Shown: piece after piece, positions 13,954 through 17,732 of the stretch | Layout: every line of letters starts with the position of its first letter | Position numbering within the stretch: the first letter of the stretch is position 1 | Source of the DNA: JAGLCY01 sp965363725 | Lineage (GTDB): Bacteria > Krumholzibacteriota > Krumholzibacteriia > LZORAL124-64-63 | NCBI GenBank assembly: GCA_965363725.1 | Contig: CBDTUS010000063.1 | Coordinates: 1-17,732, forward strand | Direction of reading: 5' to 3' | DNA length: 17,732 nt | The notes under the pieces: model-generated | Told to the model about the DNA's origin: nothing | What the model saw: the letters and a program-made list of their open reading frames with translations, nothing else | Database searches by the model: none | Program-made: the position numbers and the translations under genes

Positions 13954-15143
13954 CCTGGCGGAGCCACCTGGTACGTCCGGCGGTCCTTCTCGCCCTGTGT
14001 TTGACCGTGGCCTCCTGTTCCAGTGAGGCCCCGCCGTCGACTCCCGCCCCGGTTTCGGCGGTCGAGGCGACCTTTGGGGGAGCCATCGACCTCGAGAATC
14101 TACCGGAATACGCCAACCAGTCTGTGCCGCGGTACATCCGGAAGAACAACAGCGGCGGCAGCCAGGTCACGGACCCGGGGGCGACCCTCGGCCGGGTGCT
14201 GTTCTACGACAAGCTCCTGTCGGTGGACAACACCGTGTCCTGCGCCAGTTGCCACAGGCAGGATCTGGCCTTCGGGGACGACAACCAGGCTTCGGTCGGC
14301 GTGGCCGGCGTGACGCCCCGCCACTCCATGCGCCTGGTCAACGTGCAGTTCGCCGAGGAGGTCCGCTTCTTCTGGGACGAACGGGCCTCCGATCTCGAGG
14401 ACCAGACCACGCAGCCCATCCAGGATCATCTGGAGATGGGGTTCAGCGGCACCCAAGGCGATCCCGACCTGGCTGACCTCCTGGCTAAACTCGAAGCGGT
14501 CGACTACTACCAGGAGCTTTTCACCTTCGTCTACGGCGATACGGAGGTCACCGAAGCGCGTCTCCAGGACGCCCTGTCCCAGTTCCTCGGCAGCATCCTG
14601 TCTTATGACTCGAAATACGATGAGGGCCGCCTCCAGACCCCCGACGACCGTGACCCCTTCGCCAACTTCACGGACCAGGAAAACCTGGGCAAGGCGCTGT
14701 TCGTGATTCCTCCCAGTCTGGACAGCCGGAACGTTCGGCTGGAGGGCGGGCTGGGGTGCACGGGCTGCCACCGGCCCCCCGAGTTCGACATCGATCCCAA
14801 CATGCAGAACAACGGGGTCATCCGGACCATCGCCGGCCTGGGAACCGATCTGTTCGTCACGCGGGCGCCGACCCTGCGGAACGTGGTGAAAGGCGACGGC
14901 TCGGGCAACGGCGGGCTGATGCACACCGGGGACTTCGACCTGGACGCGGTGCTCGACCACTACGAGCAGGTTACCCCCGATGGAAACACCAACCTGGATC
15001 CGCGGCTGCATCCCCAGGGGATACCCCTGCGCTTGAATATTTCCGACGATGAAAAGGAGGCGGTCAAGGCGTTCCTGGCGACCCTGGCCGGGACCGACAT
15101 CTACACCGATCCCAAATGGTCCGACCCCTTTCCTGCTCGTTGA
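13950..15143 (+). CDS. Di-heme cytochrome c peroxidase/MauG-family lipoprotein
   Basis: A 397-residue protein starting at GTG 13950 within the GTGA overlap with the upstream stop. The N-terminus (TWRSHLVRPAVLLALCLTVASC) is a lipoprotein signal with Cys23. Two c-type heme motifs are present: CASCH (C98, C101, H102) in the N-terminal domain and CTGCH (C270, C273, H274) in the C-terminal domain. Flanking patterns 'LGRVLFYDKLLSVDNTVSCASCHRQDLAFGD', 'FFWDERASDLEDQTTQPIQDHLEMG' and 'APTLRNV..HTGDFDLDAVLDHYE' are typical of bacterial cytochrome c peroxidases and MauG-like oxidases. It would reduce peroxide or oxidise a partner at the periplasmic face. The lipid anchor and coupling to a small membrane protein suggest a membrane-tethered redox pair. 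Confidence 0.93.
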   Translation: MTWRSHLVRPAVLLALCLTVASCSSEAPPSTPAPVSAVEATFGGAIDLENLPEYANQSVPRYIRKNNSGGSQVTDPGATLGRVLFYDKLLSVDNTVSCASCHRQDLAFGDDNQASVGVAGVTPRHSMRLVNVQFAEEVRFFWDERASDLEDQTTQPIQDHLEMGFSGTQGDPDLADLLAKLEAVDYYQELFTFVYGDTEVTEARLQDALSQFLGSILSYDSKYDEGRLQTPDDRDPFANFTDQENLGKALFVIPPSLDSRNVRLEGGLGCTGCHRPPEFDIDPNMQNNGVIRTIAGLGTDLFVTRAPTLRNVVKGDGSGNGGLMHTGDFDLDAVLDHYEQVTPDGNTNLDPRLHPQGIPLRLNISDDEKEAVKAFLATLAGTDIYTDPKWSDPFPAR

Positions 15144-15170
15144 TGGCAGGACATCATCTGTGGTATCCTC
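15141..15170 (+). promoter_or_regulatory. Candidate promoter for the beta-helix gene at 15224
   Basis: TTGATG (15141-15146), an 18-nt spacer and TATCCT (15165-15170). The -35 overlaps the stop codon of the peroxidase gene. Each hexamer has four of six consensus bases, so this is tentative. Confidence 0.3.
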
Positions 15171-15223
15171 TTTGGAGCGGCATCTTCTCCGGAATCCACA
15201 CCTTTGCCTGGGGGGGCATAGTC

Positions 15224-16315
15224 ATGCGGCACCAAGCGGGAATCCTTGTTGTCATCTTCACGATTCTTCTGTTCTTACCTGTAGCATCCCTGGCCATCAA
15301 TTTCGGGGGACCCATCGAAGAGGACACGGTCTGGTCCGTGAGCGGCGGTTCGGTCCAGGTCACCGGGGATATCAGGATCAGTCAAGGCGCCACGCTCACG
15401 ATCGAGCCCGGGGTCGATGTCCATCTGAACGGTCATGCCATGGCATCCCACTGGCCGGGATTTCCGAACGGGTTCCTGATCGCCGTGGGCGCCCAGTTTT
15501 CCGGATCCGGCAGCCTCAACGAAAACATTTTCATCAGGCCGAGCGACCATGTCGAGTTCTGCAATTTCTACGGCGTTCGCCTGTTGCTTGACGGCAATGG
15601 GGGCTCCCTGCGGAATTGCTATTTCAATACGATTTTGTACGGCATCATGGTCCAGGGCGAGTGGGAGATCAGAAACTGCGACTTCGATGAATGCGAGGTG
15701 GGGATCTGGCAGCAGCTCAACATACCGGTGACCATTCGAAACTGTAATTTCATGGGATGCACCGAAGGGTTTCATTTCCAGGATTTTCAAGGGTTCCCCG
15801 AGATCGATCTCCGCTTCTCCAATTTCCTGTATTGCGCCCAGGGCATCGTAGTCGTCGGCAACCCCGCGACGGATTTCATGGACGCCCGCCAGAACTACTG
15901 GGACGATCCAGCCGGTCCGACGCATTTCTCAAATCCCGGCGGCGCGGGTGCTTCGGTCGGTGATGGCGTCATGTTCGATCCCTGGTTGACCGATCAGGCG
16001 GCACCCATGACTGACGTTCCGGACGGTGGGCCGGCTCTGGCAATCACTCTGCATCAGAACAGTCCCAACCCGTTCAACCCCATGACCACCATTGCCTTTG
16101 ACCTTCCGCGACCGCAAGATGTACGGCTGATGGTCTACTCGCTTTCCGGCCTGCAGGTCGCCACCCTGTTCAAGGGGCCCCTGGCAGCGGGCCATCACGA
16201 CGTGATCTGGAGAGGCCGGGATGACACCGGCCGTGTGGTTGCCTCGGGCACCTACTTCTATCGCCTCGAAGCCGGCCACTATTCGGAAACCCGGATGATG
16301 GTGCTGGTGAAGTAG
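15224..16315 (+). CDS. Secreted right-handed beta-helix protein with FlgD/T9SS-type C-terminal domain
   Basis: A 363-residue exported protein. The ATG at 15224 has a GGGGGG site 7 bases upstream and opens the signal peptide RHQAGILVVIFTILLFLPVASLA; the longer frame to 15116 would run into the peroxidase gene. 'DTVWSVSGGSVQVTGDIRISQGATLTIEPGVDVHLNG' is the familiar start of a beta-helix of the 'nosD-like' kind. Repeats of N-C-x-F follow ('LRNCYFN', 'IRNCDFDECEVGIW', 'IRNCNFMGCTEGFHF') to 'QNYWDDPAGPTHFSNPGGAG'. The FlgD-like domain (about 283-363; NPFNPMTTIAFDL, GRDDTGRVVASGTYFYRLE, MMVLVK) is nearly the same as that of the protein at 1954. Likely surface or secreted; function unknown. Confidence 0.9.
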   Translation: MRHQAGILVVIFTILLFLPVASLAINFGGPIEEDTVWSVSGGSVQVTGDIRISQGATLTIEPGVDVHLNGHAMASHWPGFPNGFLIAVGAQFSGSGSLNENIFIRPSDHVEFCNFYGVRLLLDGNGGSLRNCYFNTILYGIMVQGEWEIRNCDFDECEVGIWQQLNIPVTIRNCNFMGCTEGFHFQDFQGFPEIDLRFSNFLYCAQGIVVVGNPATDFMDARQNYWDDPAGPTHFSNPGGAGASVGDGVMFDPWLTDQAAPMTDVPDGGPALAITLHQNSPNPFNPMTTIAFDLPRPQDVRLMVYSLSGLQVATLFKGPLAAGHHDVIWRGRDDTGRVVASGTYFYRLEAGHYSETRMMVLVK

Positions 16316-16351
16316 TCCGCGTCTGAACACTTGTGGGGAAGACCCATGCAA

Positions 16352-16381
16352 AAGGCCGCCTTCCCGAAGGAAGGCGGCCTT
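16352..16381. terminator. Bidirectional Rho-independent terminator
   Basis: AAGGCCGCCTTCC (16352-16364) pairs perfectly with GGAAGGCGGCCTT (16369-16381) around a CGAA loop. It sits between the convergent genes ending at 16315 (+) and 16400 (-). On the minus strand it runs into CCTTTTGC. Confidence 0.8.
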
Positions 16382-16399
16382 GATCTGCGCTGAATCGGA

Positions 16400-17032
16400 T
16401 TAGCGGTACATGGCCTTGACGTTGCTCCATGAGGACGCTTCACTGGCCACCGGGGCTTCGCCCTGGGTCAGTGCCACGTTGTCCACCTGCACCACGCAGG
16501 TGGAAGCGGCATTCGCGCCGGTGGCGGCCACGACCTGCATGGTCAGGAAGCTCGTGTTGGCCGGAGCTTCGAAGTCACCGGAAAACGTGACAAACCCGTC
16601 TGAGGGGAAGAACGGTCCATTCAGGCCGGATCCGCCCACGATCCCCATGCCTTCCGCTTCGGCAAAGATCTCGTAGAAGACCACGCCGCCGACTTCGGCC
16701 TCGAGCACATTCACATCCAGCAGGTAGTAAACCGTGCCACCGGTCGCGGTGCCGGGCGCGGTCGTCTGCTTCAGGGTCAGGCCGAGGGCCTCGCCCGTGT
16801 TGTTCATGAACGCGTGGTTCACGCCGGGCAGCGAAGGGCCGTTACCGGGGGTCACGACCATGACGGTAGCTTCCTCATTGCCGCCGGCCACCGTCCAATC
16901 GGTCAGATCACCGGTCTCGAAATCGCCGTTGCCCAGGATGTTCTGTGCCGACGCGACATTGACCGCCCCGACCAGGGGCAGGGCCAGCACCGCGAGGATG
17001 CAGCCGAAAATCAAGCTTTTGCAATTTTTCAT
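16400..17032 (-). CDS. Secreted jelly-roll/carbohydrate-binding-like protein with short C-terminal tag
   Basis: A 210-residue exported protein. GGGAGA lies 7 bases before the ATG at 17032. Residues 1-29 are a signal peptide (ending NVASA). 'NILGNGDFETGDLTDWTV' is the signature opening of CBM-like jelly-roll domains (the 'N-G-x-F-E-x-G-x-x-x-W' pattern). 'DGFVTFSGDFEAPANTSFLTMQVVA..TCVVQVDNVALTQ' gives the matching last strands, with the calcium-site-like VDNV. The C-terminus SSWSNVKAMYR is the short tag shared with the proteins at 5113 and 7718. It is divergently placed to a GH16 glucanase gene, which fits a role in glycan binding. The exact CBM family cannot be set by eye. Confidence 0.85.
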   Translation of the reverse strand: MKNCKSLIFGCILAVLALPLVGAVNVASAQNILGNGDFETGDLTDWTVAGGNEEATVMVVTPGNGPSLPGVNHAFMNNTGEALGLTLKQTTAPGTATGGTVYYLLDVNVLEAEVGGVVFYEIFAEAEGMGIVGGSGLNGPFFPSDGFVTFSGDFEAPANTSFLTMQVVAATGANAASTCVVQVDNVALTQGEAPVASEASSWSNVKAMYR

Positions 17033-17210
17033 GATCGTCTCCCGTTCATCGTTGATGTTGCAGCGGGCGAGGCAACCACATGCCCTCCCTCTTCAAGTCT
17101 CCGCTTCGGCCCGCTCAGGACGGCACCGGATGATGCCGAGATGGGAAAAAAGCGGTGATCTCAAACTAAGGCGCTCATCTTACATCATAATTAGAACAAA
17201 ATGCAAGAAG

Positions 17211-17231
17211 TTTGTTCGGTTTCCGAACAAA
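17211..17231. promoter_or_regulatory. Operator-like palindrome, copy 1 (GTTCG-N5-CGAAC)
   Basis: TTTGTTCGG and CCGAACAAA are perfect 9-bp arms around TTT. The core GTTCG-N5-CGAAC recurs about 107 bases further on. It lies beside a weak minus-strand promoter for the gene at 17032. Confidence 0.65.
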
Positions 17232-17318
17232 TCCTTGACGGGGATTTTCATTTTCTTTTTACTTCATATTTGAAAACAAGTTACATAGATTCTTTAGGAA
17301 AGTTGCGGGCGATTTCCC

Positions 17319-17348
17319 TTGTTCGGCCAACGAACTAAGTGTTATAAT
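17319..17348 (+). promoter_or_regulatory. Promoter for the GH16 gene
   Basis: A perfect -10 hexamer TATAAT (17343-17348) with a poor -35, either TTGTTC (17319-17324, spacing 18) or TGTTCG (spacing 17). The weak -35 and the overlapping dyad suggest regulated expression. The leader would be about 90 nt. Confidence 0.55.
17321..17335. promoter_or_regulatory. Operator-like dyad, copy 2 (GTTCG-N5-CGAAC)
   Basis: GTTCG-GCCAA-CGAAC ends 8 bases before TATAAT. It covers the position where the -35 element of that promoter must lie, so a bound protein would compete with RNA polymerase for the GH16 gene. Confidence 0.6.
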
Positions 17349-17441
17349 ATCCAGATTAGCATGGTTGCCCGACTCCGGGCATGAACCTGGCGCGGGGACG
17401 AGTCACCCCTGGCCGTCGATCACCAAAGCAGGGGAAATGTC

Positions 17442-17732
17442 GTGAAAATGACCATCATCATCCTGACCGCCCTCCTCATGACCGGCAGCCTCGCCCAGGC
17501 CCAGGTCGGCAGCCTGATCTGGGAAGAGGACTTCAACGATCTCGACAACTGGATCAAGATTACCGGCAACGGCAGCTGGGGCTGGGGCAACGGCGAACTG
17601 GAGTACTACCACGAGGACAACGTGGGCATCGCGCCCATCCCCGGCGAGACCGGCAACAACGCGATGGTGATCACCGCCAAGCAGGAAAGCGGGCCGGGCA
17701 TCGTCGACCAGTGGGGCAACCCCCTGAACTAC
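17442..17732 (+). CDS. Glycoside hydrolase family 16 (beta-1,3-glucanase/laminarinase-like), 5' part only
   Basis: The first 97 codons of a gene cut by the window edge. It starts at GTG 17442, with AGGGGA 6 bases upstream; the ATG at 17448 is an alternative. Residues of about 1-20 form a signal peptide (KMTIIILTALLMTGSLAQA). 'LIWEEDFND-LDNW' followed by 'GNGSWGWGNGELEYYHEDN' is the N-terminal hallmark of GH16 laminarinases and licheninases (W..eFN.....W, then GNgELqYY). The catalytic ExDxxE motif would lie beyond the window. The product should be secreted and cleave beta-1,3- or mixed-linkage glucans. It probably shares control with the divergent jelly-roll-like protein. Confidence 0.85.
   Translation, partial: MKMTIIILTALLMTGSLAQAQVGSLIWEEDFNDLDNWIKITGNGSWGWGNGELEYYHEDNVGIAPIPGETGNNAMVITAKQESGPGIVDQWGNPLNY

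Larger units (their letters stand above)
17033..17441. promoter_or_regulatory. Divergent control region between the jelly-roll-like and GH16 genes
   Basis: 409 bases, notably AT-rich between about 17170 and 17320. It holds two operator-like dyads (17211-17231 and 17321-17335) and a TATAAT element (17343-17348) facing the GH16 gene. On the minus strand, a weak TTGCAT-N18-TAAGAT pair lies next to the first dyad. No gene is seen. Confidence 0.6.

Noticed and set aside
14100..15011. 303-codon open frame opposite the di-heme peroxidase gene
   Set aside because: The plus strand carries two CxxCH heme motifs and family patterns. The minus frame is a codon-bias shadow.
17211..17335. LexA (SOS) boxes
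   Set aside because: The half-sites GTTCG/CGAAC occur in the opposite order to the Bacillus-type LexA box, with 5-nt rather than 4-nt spacing, and the flanking genes are not DNA-repair genes.

Overview
The window reads as a chromosomal stretch from a Gram-negative bacterium of the FCB-like, deep-branching kind (Krumholzibacteriota, Eisenbacteria, Latescibacterota or similar). This is an inference. It rests on six secreted proteins that end in a FlgD/T9SS-type Ig-like domain opening with NPFNPxT and closing on a K/R-x-x-x-L-V-K-like tail, on several lipoproteins, and on Sec signal peptides on most genes. I see no phage, transposase, CRISPR, tRNA or rRNA. The region looks like an accessory 'secretome' cluster rather than a metabolic operon.

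Layout. 1-438: leader with an intrinsic terminator. 439-1785: beta-helix protein with FlgD tail. 1954-2706: Cys-cluster protein with FlgD tail. 2720-3871 (-): six-bladed TolB-like propeller with FlgD tail. 4239-4868: DUSP23-like phosphatase lipoprotein. 5113-5877: Omp28/thioredoxin-like protein with an in-frame UGA at the first position of its CxxC motif. 6057-7391 (-): YVTN/YncE-like propeller with FlgD tail. 7718-8917: second beta-helix protein with a short C-terminal tag. 8951-9550: lipoprotein. 9734-11683: large secreted protein with FlgD tail. 11878-13350: B12-binding radical SAM protein related to HpnP. 13522-13953 and 13950-15143: 4-TM protein overlapping a di-heme peroxidase lipoprotein. 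15224-16315: third beta-helix protein with FlgD tail. 16400-17032 (-): secreted jelly-roll-like protein with the same short tag. 17442-end: start of a GH16 glucanase.

Most notable. The gene at 5113-5877 is best read as one selenoprotein gene. Its UGA (5215-5217) sits exactly where the first cysteine of a W-C-x-x-C redox motif belongs (FTAVW-U-GTC). A small hairpin with G in its apical loop follows 20 nt later, as in bacterial SECIS elements. A good sigma70-like promoter with an embedded 8-bp dyad and a strong ribosome binding site precede it.

Second, three unrelated secreted proteins (the selenoprotein, the beta-helix protein at 7718 and the jelly-roll-like protein at 16400) end in the same short motif, W-[GS]-x-V-K-[AS]-[ML]-[FY]-R-COOH. 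This appears to be an alternative C-terminal signal used beside the FlgD-type domain.

Third, the divergent region before the GH16 gene carries two copies of GTTCG-N5-CGAAC, one overlapping a TATAAT promoter, which suggests a regulated polysaccharide-use locus.

Taken together the window codes mostly for exported, surface or periplasmic proteins: adhesin-like beta-helices and propellers, redox proteins (selenoprotein, di-heme peroxidase), a lipoprotein phosphatase and a glucan hydrolase. They appear to be delivered by two kinds of C-terminal signal. All functions come from motif recognition by eye; no database search was possible.
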